Numbered from the stretch's first letter, positions 55,256 to 64,000 are shown. The stretch is 64,000 nt of DNA from Exiguobacterium sp. FSL W8-0210 (GCF_038006045.1 NZ_JBBOUK010000001.1:2025001-2089000), one strand, 5' to 3'. Notes: generated by a model from the letters alone, not told the origin. Numbers and translations are program-made.

Positions 55256-56425
55256 ATGAATCGATTCAAATCATTTACACAACGTTATGATCATACGTTG
55301 CTTTTTTTACTCGCCTGTCTGATGGTCATCAGTATCATCGCCATCTATACAGCACAACCTTCGCTTAAAGGTGCGATCAGTGCCATCAACTTCTCTGCCA
55401 AACAAATTCAATGGTATGTCATCGGCTTCATGGCGTTATCCGTCGTCATTTTCATCGATTATGAACAGTTGAAGCGATTCCACTGGTTTTTATATGGAGC
55501 AGGTATCGTATCGTTAATCGGTCTTGTCATTTTCCGTGGTACACCAATCGTCACTGAAATCAAAGGGGCATACGGTTGGTATCAATTCCCGGTTATCGGT
55601 ACGGTTCAGCCGGCTGAGTTCATGAAGTTCTTTTTGATCGTGACGCTCGCTGCCGTCATTACCGAGCACAATGCGCGTTATGTTCAACATGAAAGAGATC
55701 TCTTGTTACTTATCAAGTTAGTCGCGGTTACAGCCTTGCCGCTCGGTCTTATCATCATTCAGCCCGATTTAGGGATCGGTTTGATTCTATGCGTCATCTT
55801 AGCATGTGCGATGTTGTTATCCGGACTAAACTGGAAATGGCTTTTGACGATGTTCGGTCTGTTCGCAGGAGCCGTCATCATCTTCTTTTACCTGTTCTTT
55901 TTCCAAAATGATTTACTCGCAACCTTTTTCCCAGGTCACGCGATGAACCGGATCATGGCTTGGTTGCAACCGTTCGAATATGCGGATGATCTGTCGTACC
56001 AGCTCGTCCAAGCAATCAACGCTACAGGTTCAGGGCAAATGTTCGGCGTTGGATACGGGAAACTGCAAGTGTTCGTTCCGGAATTGCATACAGACTTCAT
56101 CTTTACGACGATTGCCTCTCACTACGGTTTCATCGGGGCTGCCATCGTCTTGATCGTATTGTTCCTGTTCGTCTATCGGTTGATTCAGATTGCTCTCGAG
56201 ACAGCGGATCCATTTGGTACCTATATCGTGACAGGATACGTCGCGATGTTTACGTTCCAAATTTTCCAAAACATCGGGATGACGATTGGTGTCTTACCGA
56301 TCACAGGCCTTCCCCTACCGTTCATCAGTTATGGTGGATCAACGATGATCGTAAACCTCGTCGGTCTAGGATTGATCATGGCAATCGCCTCTCAATCTCG
56401 GATTTCCATGTTCGATGAAGACTAA
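55256..56425 (+). CDS. rodA: RodA, lateral-wall peptidoglycan polymerase (SEDS family)
   Basis: A 389-residue SEDS glycosyltransferase with about ten membrane helices. It has PVIGTVQPAEFMKFFLIVTL, IIIQPDLGIGLILCV and GLPLPFISYGGSTMIVNLVG. I call RodA because the other SEDS gene in the window (12300) is in the ftsW place. The ATG at 55256 follows GTAGGG; an earlier ATG seven codons upstream overlaps the -10-like AT-rich stretch and lacks a ribosome site. A terminator follows. Confidence 0.88.
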   Translation: MNRFKSFTQRYDHTLLFLLACLMVISIIAIYTAQPSLKGAISAINFSAKQIQWYVIGFMALSVVIFIDYEQLKRFHWFLYGAGIVSLIGLVIFRGTPIVTEIKGAYGWYQFPVIGTVQPAEFMKFFLIVTLAAVITEHNARYVQHERDLLLLIKLVAVTALPLGLIIIQPDLGIGLILCVILACAMLLSGLNWKWLLTMFGLFAGAVIIFFYLFFFQNDLLATFFPGHAMNRIMAWLQPFEYADDLSYQLVQAINATGSGQMFGVGYGKLQVFVPELHTDFIFTTIASHYGFIGAAIVLIVLFLFVYRLIQIALETADPFGTYIVTGYVAMFTFQIFQNIGMTIGVLPITGLPLPFISYGGSTMIVNLVGLGLIMAIASQSRISMFDED

Positions 56426-56429
56426 ACAC

Positions 56430-56468
56430 AAATAAAAGGCAGTGGACCAAGTCCATTGCCTTTTATTT
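56430..56468. terminator. Convergent terminator after rodA
   Basis: 18-bp stem AAATAAAAGGCAGTGGAC with GTCCATTGCCTTTTATTT (one G-U), three-base loop; active in both directions. Confidence 0.88.
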
Positions 56469-56478
56469 GTGCACTTTA

Positions 56479-57363
56479 TCATTCCAGTCGGAGATCCTCA
56501 GGAAGTGGTGCTTCAAAACGAACCTGTTCTCCCGTCGCAGGATGAAGGAACGTTGCTGACGCACTATGAAGCGCCTGACGCGGGAGTAACGGGTTCCCTT
56601 GATACATCGTATCGCCAATCAAAGGATGCCCAAGAAAAGCAAGGTGGACACGAATTTGGTGTGTCCGACCTGTCTCTAGTCGGATATCGAGTAATGAGAT
56701 TTCTTGGTCAAAGGCTCGAACTAGACGGCTATTTAAGATATGTGTGATGGCTCGTTGACCATCTGGTCGTACCATCCGTTCCATGAAGGAATGATCGGTT
56801 TGACCAATCGGTTGATCAATTGTTTGTACCGGTACGTTTCCGGGTGCATACGCTAAATAATGTCGTTCTAATTCATTGGATCGTTGCATGAGACTCATCC
56901 GGTGATGGGCAAGCCCGTGTTTCGCGAACAAGACAAGACCACTCGTATCACGATCGAGCCGATTAACGATATGGATCGCATACGGAATTCCTTGTTTTCG
57001 GTAATAACCAAGGACATAGTTCGATAATGAGCGTTCCGGATGCAGTCGAGACGGAATCGATGCCATGCCCGGCGGTTTATTGACGACGAGCAACCAATCA
57101 TCTTCAAACAAAATATCAAGTTCCCCTTCTGTCGCCACCATATCCGGTGCTGGTGTCTCTTCCGGGAAGAAGACATGGACATGATCACCCGCGTGTAAGA
57201 CGTCGTGGACGTTAACATGCTGACCATTACGCGTAATATCCCCATGATTTTTAATCGATACTAACATTTTCCGCGAAATCCCTAAGCGGGTCGTACAAAA
57301 ATGACTGACACGCCAGCCATCCTCGATGTCAGTCACCATCTGTTGTAGCTGAAATCCATTCAT
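56479..57363 (-). CDS. RluA-family 23S rRNA pseudouridine synthase (YjbO)
   Basis: A 294-residue pseudouridine synthase. The catalytic motif is HIVNRLDRDTSGLVLFAKH (Asp near residue 137), followed by GRTHQIRVHLAFLGHPLIGD. An S4-like N-terminal domain (RLGISRKMLVSIKNHGDITR) is present. It corresponds to YjbO next to NAD kinase in B. subtilis. The modified base is not known. The ATG at 57363 follows AAAGGAAATGG. Last gene of the relQ-nadK-rluA unit. Confidence 0.88.
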   Translation of the reverse strand: MNGFQLQQMVTDIEDGWRVSHFCTTRLGISRKMLVSIKNHGDITRNGQHVNVHDVLHAGDHVHVFFPEETPAPDMVATEGELDILFEDDWLLVVNKPPGMASIPSRLHPERSLSNYVLGYYRKQGIPYAIHIVNRLDRDTSGLVLFAKHGLAHHRMSLMQRSNELERHYLAYAPGNVPVQTIDQPIGQTDHSFMERMVRPDGQRAITHILNSRLVRAFDQEISLLDIRLETGRTHQIRVHLAFLGHPLIGDTMYQGNPLLPRQALHSASATFLHPATGEQVRFEAPLPEDLRLE

Positions 57364-57381
57364 GTTTCCATTTCCTTTACT

Positions 57382-58185
57382 TTAACGTCTTTCGTCTGCC
57401 AGGAAAGATTCCCGCACCCGTTGCCAGAACGGGAAAGAACGAAAACGAGCAAATTTCACTTTTTTATCAGAGACCCGGCACCGAATCGATGTCACGTTTT
57501 GATGAATGATCGAAGCATAGTGGTCATAGGTCATCTGAAAATCAATCGGATTGACGGGACGAATTTCGACATCATGATGTTTCGGTAGCAACATCGGTGA
57601 GCCGATCGTCCGGTAGACACGATTGTTGATGGAAGCCATCTCTGTAATTTGAATTGCTTCGAGCGCCGGGTGAACGATCGCTCCGCCGAGTGCCTTATTG
57701 TACGCTGTCGAACCAGACGGTGTCGATACACACAGTCCATCACCTCGGAATGTCTCGAAGTAGTCGCCTCGAATCGATAAATCACAAACGAGCGTCTGAT
57801 TAAAACTTTTAATCGTACATTCATTCAAGGCAAGCAGTTGGTTGTGTGAACCGTCCGCATAATCAATCGAGAGTTCAAGCAACGGGTATTGAACCGTCGC
57901 TAAATCCTGCTTCGCGATATGATCAATCAGTTCATCCATTTCTTCAGGGCGCCAATCCGCATAAAAACCAAGATGCCCCGTATGAATCCCAACAAGCGTA
58001 ATTGTCTCTACTTGATCGAGATACGAATGAAACGCCTGTAACATCGTTCCGTCTCCACCGATCGAGACGACGATTTCCGGTTGGCTGACATCAAGAATAC
58101 ATCCCCGATCCGTCAATGCCTGCTCGAGTTGCTGTTTAAGCGCATGAGATCGCTCATCATCACGAGCCGTGATTGCAAAACGCAT
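57382..58185 (-). CDS. nadK: NAD kinase
   Basis: ATP-dependent phosphorylation of NAD to NADP. The 267-residue protein has VVSIGGDGTMLQAFH (GGDG), GIHTGHLGFYADW, NECTIKSF and the TPSGSTAYNKALGGAIVHP stretch, very close to B. subtilis PpnKA (NadF). The ATG at 58185 is preferred, since GGGGG lies right against an ATG two codons earlier. Ten bases separate it from relQ, indicating one operon with relQ and the pseudouridine synthase. Confidence 0.93.
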   Translation of the reverse strand: MRFAITARDDERSHALKQQLEQALTDRGCILDVSQPEIVVSIGGDGTMLQAFHSYLDQVETITLVGIHTGHLGFYADWRPEEMDELIDHIAKQDLATVQYPLLELSIDYADGSHNQLLALNECTIKSFNQTLVCDLSIRGDYFETFRGDGLCVSTPSGSTAYNKALGGAIVHPALEAIQITEMASINNRVYRTIGSPMLLPKHHDVEIRPVNPIDFQMTYDHYASIIHQNVTSIRCRVSDKKVKFARFRSFPFWQRVRESFLADERR

Positions 58186-58195
58186 GGTCATCCCC

Positions 58196-58840
58196 CTACT
58201 CTTTTAATCGTTCAGACGCCTTAGCGTCGCGTTGAAAGACGAGTTGTGCGTCTTGGATTTCTACTTTCAGCTGGCTCATCTCCGCATCAAGCAAAAATGC
58301 TGCCTCTGCTGCACGACGCAGACGCTCACGCGTCTCTTCCGGAATATTTCCTTGGTACTTATAATTCAACGAGTGTTCAATCGTTGCCCAGAAATTCATC
58401 GCAAGCGTTCGAATTTGAATCTCGACTAACGTCGGAACTTCACCTTCGATCGTCTGTACCGGATAGGCAATGATGACGTGATACGATCGATAGCCACTAT
58501 CCTTTTTTTGCGTAATGTAGTTCCGTTCTTCGACGATTTTAAAATCTCCGCGCGAGCGTAACAGCTCAAGGACATGAATGATATCATCGACGAATTGACA
58601 CATGATGCGTAATCCGGCGATATCCTGCATGTCTTGTTCTAATGACTCACGCGCAATTGCTTTTCGTTCCGCTTTTTGAAGAATGCTCTTTACAGGTTTG
58701 ACCCGTCCTGTGACAAATTCAATCGGTGAATGTTCTCCCCGTTGCTGAAATTGTTTACGAATCGCTTTTAGCTTAACTTTCAACTCATCGACCGCGATTT
58801 GATACGGTGCAAGAAATAAATCCCAATTTTCTTTTGTCAT
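58196..58840 (-). CDS. relQ: Small alarmone synthetase RelQ (YjbM/SAS1)
   Basis: Makes (p)ppGpp from GTP or GDP and ATP without a hydrolase domain. The 214-residue protein has the RelA synthetase core: SPIEFVTGRVKPVKSILQKA, DIAGLRIMCQFVDDI, KDSGYRSYHVIIAYP and VEIQIRTLAMNFWATIEHSL. Length matches single-domain RelQ of Bacillus. The ATG at 58840 is chosen by homology, with GGTGA eight bases upstream. First gene of relQ-nadK-rluA, divergent from the CYTH gene, as yjbM and yjbK are in B. subtilis. Confidence 0.94.
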   Translation of the reverse strand: MTKENWDLFLAPYQIAVDELKVKLKAIRKQFQQRGEHSPIEFVTGRVKPVKSILQKAERKAIARESLEQDMQDIAGLRIMCQFVDDIIHVLELLRSRGDFKIVEERNYITQKKDSGYRSYHVIIAYPVQTIEGEVPTLVEIQIRTLAMNFWATIEHSLNYKYQGNIPEETRERLRRAAEAAFLLDAEMSQLKVEIQDAQLVFQRDAKASERLKE

Positions 58841-58945
58841 CTGATTTGTCACCACTTTTAATCGAATAGTATTGGTTCACTGCCAGTTCCTACCTCATTC
58901 ATGTTATCATATTTTCAGACATTCAACTAGAAAGGCGTGATTCCG

Positions 58946-59518
58946 ATTAGACAAGAATTGGAAATCGAATTTAAGAACTTATTGTCTGAACAAGAATATC
59001 TATCGTTATTTACCCATTATGCGTCAGCTAAACAACCCATTTGGCAAGCAAACGATTATTTTGATACGCCTGATTTTGAACTTCGAAAAAAAGGTGCTGC
59101 TTTACGGATTCGTGAGAAAAAACAAGGACTCGTACTGACTTTAAAGCAACCCCATGAGGAGGGATTGCTTGAAACGCATGTCACGTTATCATCAACTGAA
59201 GCAGAAGATCTATTCAAATACGGTCTAATTCATTCCGAAGAGATGAACGAACAGCTAAAGTCATTTGATTTACAGGGATCTTTAGAGCATTTAGGTCGAT
59301 TAGAGACAGAACGAATCGAAACCGCGCTCCCGGAAGGATTGCTTGTCCTTGATAAAAGTCGCTATCTCGGACACACCGATTATGAGTTAGAGTTTGAGGT
59401 CAGTAACTTCGAACAAGGGCAAAAGAATTTCGAGCGAATTCTTTCAGAACACGACATTCCACAGCGCAAAACAAAAAATAAAATCGTCCGCTTCATGGAA
59501 CGTAAAGCGCTTTCTTGA
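58946..59518 (+). CDS. CYTH domain protein (YjbK), possibly with an ATT start
   Basis: A CYTH/triphosphate-tunnel protein of about 190 residues. The signature ELEIEFKNLL at the N-terminus, then FDTPDFELRKKGAALRIREK and ERIETALPEG, fits YjbK; such proteins hydrolyse inorganic triphosphate or bind (p)ppGpp-like ligands. By homology the start should be near RQELEIEFK, where only ATT (58946) lies ten bases after AAAGG. The GTG at 58937 touches that site, so the start is uncertain by three codons. Between relQ and spxH as in B. subtilis. Confidence 0.82.
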   Translation: MRQELEIEFKNLLSEQEYLSLFTHYASAKQPIWQANDYFDTPDFELRKKGAALRIREKKQGLVLTLKQPHEEGLLETHVTLSSTEAEDLFKYGLIHSEEMNEQLKSFDLQGSLEHLGRLETERIETALPEGLLVLDKSRYLGHTDYELEFEVSNFEQGQKNFERILSEHDIPQRKTKNKIVRFMERKALS

Positions 59519-59612
59519 TTTTTCGTGTAAGAATGAACAAGCAAAACCTTTGCTCTTTCTTTTTTTTCGTTGCTAAAATAGGGTAACGATAACAACAGGA
59601 AGGGGTGAACGG

Positions 59613-60404
59613 ATGGAACACGCACAATGTAACGGATCTTATTGTTCATTGGACGAACCATCGATTCAACAACCGACGAAACCTCTGGAAATCTATCATT
59701 TTCTAGATGTGACACAAACGGATGGTTTACGGTTGATACCCGTTCTCAAGAAGTTAGAACTAGAATATGGTCATCTGTTCCGTCTTCGGACGATTGCAAC
59801 GATTCCATGTGCTCCATCACGATCCGCATGCGACATGTCACCACTCGTCATTCTAAAAGCAATTGAGCTTCAAGGAAAAACGTTTGGTATGCGATTCATG
59901 CGACGCCTTCGAATGCTTCATAACGTCGAAGGAGAAAGTGCTTATAGTCGGCCATCATTGATGCGGCTAGCAGAAGCATTAACGGAGTATGGTTTGGATT
60001 TAGATGAGTTCCATCGTGATGTCTCGTCGGATACGATTCAGCAAATGCTCGAGAAAGAAACTGAACTAGTCACCGAATGGGATGTTCGGATTCTTCCAAC
60101 ACTCGCTTTCGTCGGAGACGAAGAAGCGATCAAAGCAGAAGGACCTTATGAGTATTTGGTGTATGTCTCGATCTTAAGTGAATTGCTAGATCATACGATC
60201 GAAAAACAACCGAAGCCACCACTCGAACAATTCTTGAGACGGTATGAAACAGCAACAACGGCTGAAATCGCCTTTATTTATGACGCTCCTGAATCCCAGA
60301 TTGAACACGAATTAAAAAAACTGGTCTTGCAACAAAAATGTGCTTCTCTATCGTACTGTGATGGAAAAGTATGGCGTCACTTAAAAGATTCGGCACACGC
60401 ATGA
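59613..60404 (+). CDS. spxH: SpxH (YjbH), ClpXP adapter for Spx degradation
   Basis: DsbA-like adapter that brings the stress regulator Spx to ClpXP. The 263-residue protein has the YjbH layout: short Cys/His N-terminus (HAQCNGSYC), KPLEIYHFLDV, YGHLFRLRTIATIP, LKAIELQGKTFGMRFMRRLR and the C-terminal PLEQFLRRY region. The thioredoxin-like CxxC usually following the first strand (as in VDPLCPECW of B. subtilis) is replaced by DVTQTDG, so no redox-active pair is present. Position between the CYTH gene and pepF matches yjbH. Confidence 0.85.
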   Translation: MEHAQCNGSYCSLDEPSIQQPTKPLEIYHFLDVTQTDGLRLIPVLKKLELEYGHLFRLRTIATIPCAPSRSACDMSPLVILKAIELQGKTFGMRFMRRLRMLHNVEGESAYSRPSLMRLAEALTEYGLDLDEFHRDVSSDTIQQMLEKETELVTEWDVRILPTLAFVGDEEAIKAEGPYEYLVYVSILSELLDHTIEKQPKPPLEQFLRRYETATTAEIAFIYDAPESQIEHELKKLVLQQKCASLSYCDGKVWRHLKDSAHA

Positions 60405-60414
60405 TAAAAACAAT

Positions 60415-60450
60415 AAAAAGGACAGTTCAGCGTGCTGAACTGTCCTTTTT
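60415..60450 (+). terminator. Terminator after spxH
   Basis: 16-bp stem, AAAAAGGACAGTTCAG with CTGAACTGTCCTTTTT, four-base loop. Confidence 0.9.
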
Positions 60451-60465
60451 GTGTTCAATCATAGA

Positions 60466-60508
60466 CAAAAGAAAAAGTCCCTCCTGACGAGAAGGACTTT
60501 TTCTTTTG
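60466..60508. terminator. Second hairpin between spxH and pepF
   Basis: 15-bp stem CAAAAGAAAAAGTCC / GGACTTTTTCTTTTG with a 13-base loop; likely the pepF terminator although 115 bases past its stop. The stretch 60509-60622 holds nothing I recognise. Confidence 0.7.
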
Positions 60509-60622
60509 ACCACTGGATGGGGGAAAAAGAGAATCGACTGGGGAATGTGACCCTCTTCACAATATAAGTATATCGTGGACTACGCCTCTTTTCCACTCTT
60601 TGTTCACTTTGTCACAAAGATG

Positions 60623-62425
60623 TCACTCTGCTAACAAAGCTTCAAATTCATCTAGGACACGTTCAAATTGACGCAATGCTGCTTCAACTGGCGCTTTTGT
60701 TGTCATATCGACACCCGCAGCTTTTAAAACTTCGATTGGATAATCACTTGATCCCGCTTTTAAGAAATTGTTAATGTATCGCTCTACAGCAGGTTGTCCT
60801 TCTTCTAGAATCTGATCCGTCAAAGCAGCGGCAGCAGAAATGCCCGTTGCATACTGATAGACATAATAATTGTAATAGAAGTGTGGAATCCGAGCCCATT
60901 CTAGACCGATTTCTTCATCTAATACAATTTCGTCTCCGAAGTATTTTTGATTCAACGCATAATACGTTGACGTTAAGAATTCCGGTGTCAGCGATTGTCC
61001 AAGACGAGCCGCATCATGAATTGCATGTTCGAACTCGGCGAACATCGTTTGTCGGAACAATGTTCCGCGGAATGTTTCGAGTTGATTGTTTAATAGATAG
61101 AGTTTTTCTTTACGATCCGTCACTTTCTTCAATAGATAGTCGTTCAACAATGCTTCATTCGTCGTTGAAGCGACTTCTGCGACGAAGATTGAATAGTCAC
61201 CGTATGGATATGGTTGAGACTTCCGCGTGTAATAACTATGGACGGAATGTCCGAATTCATGTGCGAGTGTAAAGAGGTTGTTGATATTGTCTTGCCAGTT
61301 CATCAAAATGAACGGCTGTGTATCATAAGCTCCAGAAGAGTAAGCTCCACTCCGTTTACCACGCGTCTCCCGGACATCAACCCAACGTTCAGACAACCCT
61401 TCTTCGAGGATATGCTTGTACTCTGCTCCGAGCGGTGCGAGCCCTTCAACCATCAATTGTTTCGCTTCCTTGTAAGAGACTTTCATCTCCACCTCAGAAA
61501 CGAGCGGTGTGTACATATCATACACGTGTAGTTCATCGAGTCCGAGTACTCGCTTACGTAGGGCGACGTAACGATGGAGTAATGGTAAATGCTCATGTAC
61601 CGCTTCAACTAATCCATCATAGACGGACTCAGGAATCGCATTACCGTGTAACGCTGCTGCGCGTGCCGATGGGAACTTCCGGACATCCGCATAGAAGTTG
61701 TCTTTCTTAACTGACCCAGCAAGTGTCGAAGCGAGCGTATTCGTGTATTTCGCATATGTTCCATACATCGCTTTAAATGCGGCTTCACGGACCGAACGAT
61801 CAGATGATTCCAGGAATGTGATGAAGCGACCATGTGTCAACTCTGTCTCTTCACCGTCTTCCCCTTTGATTTTTGGGAATGTCAGATCTGCATTGTTCAA
61901 CATACCGAACGTCGTACCGGATTGACCGAGTACTTCTCCTGCCTTTGCAAGAATCGCTTCTTCCGCTTCCGTCAGGACGTGTTCACGCTCTTGATTCAAT
62001 TCATCAAATGCATGACGATACATCGCAAGATCTGGATTCTCATTAAGATACGTCTCAATCGTTGACTCAGGTACAGCTAATAGTTCTGGTGTCATGAAAG
62101 CAAGTGTTGCTCCGATTTGCGACGCGAGTGTTCGAGCACGGTCGTTCATAGCTTGGTAGAAACTATCTGCTGTATTTTCGTCATAACGCATATGCGCGTA
62201 TGTATAAAGCTTATAAAGACGTCTTGAGACTTCATCTCGTAACTGTAACCCTTCATAGAGCGTTTCTGCACTCTGTCCAAGACGACCCTTATACTCGACG
62301 AGTAATGGGAGCATTGCTTTCACCGATTCGAATTCTTCTTCCCACGCTTCGTTCGTTGTGTAAATTGACTCTAGATTCCATGTTTCTGTAACGTCAACAT
62401 CTTGACGTGTTAATACTTCTGCCAT
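60623..62425 (-). CDS. pepF: Oligoendopeptidase F
   Basis: Cytosolic M3-family zinc metallopeptidase that cleaves short peptides. The 600-residue protein has the zinc motif LAHEFGHSVHSYY (HExxH) in the C-terminal half and FRQTMFAEFEHAIHD with the downstream glutamate. Length is typical. The ATG at 62425 follows AAAGGAGTGAGGG; the GTG three codons upstream abuts that site. In B. subtilis the gene (yjbG) lies between spxH and coiA as here. Confidence 0.94.
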   Translation of the reverse strand: MAEVLTRQDVDVTETWNLESIYTTNEAWEEEFESVKAMLPLLVEYKGRLGQSAETLYEGLQLRDEVSRRLYKLYTYAHMRYDENTADSFYQAMNDRARTLASQIGATLAFMTPELLAVPESTIETYLNENPDLAMYRHAFDELNQEREHVLTEAEEAILAKAGEVLGQSGTTFGMLNNADLTFPKIKGEDGEETELTHGRFITFLESSDRSVREAAFKAMYGTYAKYTNTLASTLAGSVKKDNFYADVRKFPSARAAALHGNAIPESVYDGLVEAVHEHLPLLHRYVALRKRVLGLDELHVYDMYTPLVSEVEMKVSYKEAKQLMVEGLAPLGAEYKHILEEGLSERWVDVRETRGKRSGAYSSGAYDTQPFILMNWQDNINNLFTLAHEFGHSVHSYYTRKSQPYPYGDYSIFVAEVASTTNEALLNDYLLKKVTDRKEKLYLLNNQLETFRGTLFRQTMFAEFEHAIHDAARLGQSLTPEFLTSTYYALNQKYFGDEIVLDEEIGLEWARIPHFYYNYYVYQYATGISAAAALTDQILEEGQPAVERYINNFLKAGSSDYPIEVLKAAGVDMTTKAPVEAALRQFERVLDEFEALLAE

Positions 62426-62489
62426 TTCCCTCACTCCTTTAATTCAGTTATACCTGTTTTCTTTTCGACAAACAATCGAAGTGCTCCTG

Positions 62490-63440
62490 CTAAAACAGCT
62501 TATTCGACTCCTCGATCCGTTCCATCCATTCTCTGACGAGAGCATCAATCAAATCTCTTTCAATCGATAGATTCAATTGGTAAAGCAGTTGATTTATGGC
62601 ATGTTCTAGATGGATTGAAGTATATCTCCCTTTTAGCTTTAAAAAGACTGCGATTTGAAATTCAAAGGGATGGACGGGGAGAAATAATAGACGTGTGATC
62701 GGAAGAAAGGCAAAAGAGGGAAGGTTTTGTAGATGGAGACCTGCTTGATACAGTGGGGTCTTGAGAATGCGTGGAGGTAATGAAGGATAAAAAGGACGTC
62801 GCTGATAGCGATGAACGATCCCTTGCCATCGAGCGATTGAAAATTTCCGAGGAAATGATGAAGGCTCTGTCGAGAGAAAATCAGATAACGAGAGCGATTG
62901 AACCGTGCAATAGACATGGTGTTTTGCAAAAGGAACTGGATGTCGAAATCTCCGGATTTGATTCTCGACGATCAGATCCAAATAATCATTTTGTAAAAAT
63001 GCTTGTCGCATCCAACCCTGCAATCGCAACGTGACACCATGTGAAGGATGAAATCCGATCCACCGAACCGTTTGTTCTTGTTTCGCATCAAGTCTGGCTC
63101 GTCTAATCCATTCCTCTGCCGACATCGGAGAACGTTGAATCTCAATTCCAAGTTTCTGTTCTGGTATCCACAGGTCAAAACGTCTCTCTCCAGTCACCCA
63201 TTCAATTTCGACTTGGATACCTGCGTTTATTAAAGAATCGGCAATGCGCTTTTTCCAGGACATATGCACACTACTTTCTCCTGAACAAGCTGAGATATGT
63301 GCAAAATGTGGTCGTCGTCCTTGCCTGACGCGCAAGGGCTTCAGGCAATACGGACAACGTAAGGACATCGCTTTTAATTCATGGATGGGAAATCTGTGAA
63401 TCATGATGCGTTTACCAGAAGCATCAATGGCTTCAAACAT
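62490..63440 (-). CDS. coiA: Competence protein CoiA
   Basis: A 316-residue CoiA family protein, needed for transformation in Bacillus and streptococci, thought to act on incoming single-stranded DNA. It has a zinc-finger-like CPYC with HFAH (residues about 28-50) and the nuclease-fold core ERRFDLWIPEQKLGIEIQRS (PD-(D/E)xK-like, near 105-125). The ATG at 63440 follows AAGGGGACG. It lies between pepF and cls, matching yjbF. The C-terminal half is less conserved. Confidence 0.85.
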   Translation of the reverse strand: MFEAIDASGKRIMIHRFPIHELKAMSLRCPYCLKPLRVRQGRRPHFAHISACSGESSVHMSWKKRIADSLINAGIQVEIEWVTGERRFDLWIPEQKLGIEIQRSPMSAEEWIRRARLDAKQEQTVRWIGFHPSHGVTLRLQGWMRQAFLQNDYLDLIVENQIRRFRHPVPFAKHHVYCTVQSLSLSDFLSTEPSSFPRKFSIARWQGIVHRYQRRPFYPSLPPRILKTPLYQAGLHLQNLPSFAFLPITRLLFLPVHPFEFQIAVFLKLKGRYTSIHLEHAINQLLYQLNLSIERDLIDALVREWMERIEESNKLF

Positions 63441-63458
63441 CTGAATCGTCCCCTTTTT

Positions 63459-64000
63459 CTAGAGTAACGGTGAGAATAAACGTGAAATCGATTCAATCAA
63501 TCGACGTCGTAATGGACGCCGATGGAACATATCAGCATCAACTTGTGTCGAATGGCTAAAATCTTCATAAAAATCACGTGTTAGTTCATGGACAGAGTTC
63601 GTTCCATATAAGAAAGCATTCACTTCGAAATTCAAATGAAAACTACGTAAATCCATGTTCGCTGTCCCAATCGTTGCGATGGCGTCGTCCACAACGATGA
63701 CTTTCGAGTGCATGAATCCCTTATTGTACTCGTAAATTTTCACACCAGCTCGTAGCAAGTCATCAAAATAAGAACGGCTCGCGTAAAATACGATTTTATG
63801 GTCTGGAAAGCTCGGTAGCAAAATACGGACATCAATCCCTGCCATAGCAGCTGTCTTCAGTGCTGTCATCAGGTCTTCATCCGGTATCAAATACGGAGAA
63901 GCAATATAGACTGATTCACGCGCTTCCGTTATGAGCCCGAAGTAAAGTGATTTCATTGCCTCATGTGGCTCATCAGGACCGCTCGCAATGATTTGAACAC
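63459..64000 (-). CDS. Cardiolipin synthase, C-terminal part (5' end beyond window)
   Basis: Phospholipase D-type enzyme that joins two phosphatidylglycerols. About 180 C-terminal residues are visible, beginning VQIIASGPDEPHEAMKSLYF. The second HKD motif is GFMHSKVIVVDDAIATIGTA, with N and D after. The first HKD and the membrane segments would be upstream, outside the window. A frame starting at the internal Met at 63956 is not the true start, because reading continues in frame to the edge. Ends 18 bases before coiA. Confidence 0.92.
   Translation of the reverse strand, partial: VQIIASGPDEPHEAMKSLYFGLITEARESVYIASPYLIPDEDLMTALKTAAMAGIDVRILLPSFPDHKIVFYASRSYFDDLLRAGVKIYEYNKGFMHSKVIVVDDAIATIGTANMDLRSFHLNFEVNAFLYGTNSVHELTRDFYEDFSHSTQVDADMFHRRPLRRRLIESISRLFSPLL

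Overview
The window is a chromosomal segment of a low-to-moderate GC Bacillales bacterium. Gene content, protein sequences and gene order all match the Bacillus subtilis backbone: cta genes-pyc-ftsW-ylaN-phoH-ylaI-ylaH-typA-ylaF-suhB-speA-pdh-def-rnjA-rpoY-ykrA-ktrC, and later fabI, rluA-nadK-relQ-CYTH-spxH-pepF-coiA-cls. The overall flavour (caa3 oxidase, pyc next to ftsW, many TTG/GTG starts, strong GGAGG-type ribosome sites) suggests Exiguobacterium or a close relative. The genus is an inference from memory, not from a search.

Layout. 1-5586: heme-A and caa3 cytochrome oxidase genes (ctaE partial, D, C, B, divergent ctaA). 5599-7433: an IS1182-type insertion sequence. 7442-20517: photolyase, pyruvate carboxylase, FtsW, YlaN, PhoH, YlaI, YlaH, TypA and YlaF. 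20559-33689: SuhB, SpeA, the pyruvate dehydrogenase operon, deformylase, RNase J1 with RpoY, and KtrC. 33788-36220: cytochrome bd oxidase. 36451-37492: an IS30-type element. 37513-39960: DapL, CcpC and BdbC. 39971-41805: a second IS1182 copy, same length as the first. 41822-49019: flavin amine oxidase, NadE, a stop-interrupted lipoprotein gene, CvfC, hydrolase, acetyltransferase and two unknown genes. 49096-51631: the branched-chain amino acid transporter brnQ with an elaborate leader, then degV. 51687-53346: a small lipid-phosphatase operon. 53492-64000: YjcG, FabI, RodA, RluA-type synthase, NAD kinase, RelQ, CYTH protein, SpxH, PepF, CoiA and the C-terminal part of a cardiolipin synthase.

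How the genes work together. Much of the window is central energy metabolism: pyruvate entry (PDH complex, pyruvate carboxylase), two terminal oxidases (caa3 and bd), NAD synthesis and phosphorylation. TGTGA...TCACA dyads lie in the ctaA/ctaB, pdhA/def and cydA upstream regions, suggesting shared redox (Rex- or Fnr-like) control. A second theme is stress and envelope physiology: RelQ, SpxH, TypA, FtsW, RodA, FabI with a FapR operator, and lipid phosphatases.

The most interesting signal is upstream of brnQ. A near-perfect CodY box abuts a promoter, followed by a strong ribosome site, an 18-residue leader peptide with a Leu-Ile-Val-Ile run, and a terminator overlapping a competing hairpin. This looks like enteric-style ribosome-mediated attenuation by branched-chain amino acids in a Firmicute, layered on CodY control. 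Other notable points are two IS1182 copies both sitting in convergent terminator spots and carrying their own end hairpins, and a lipoprotein gene cut by an in-frame stop. I saw no tRNA, rRNA, CRISPR array or prophage.
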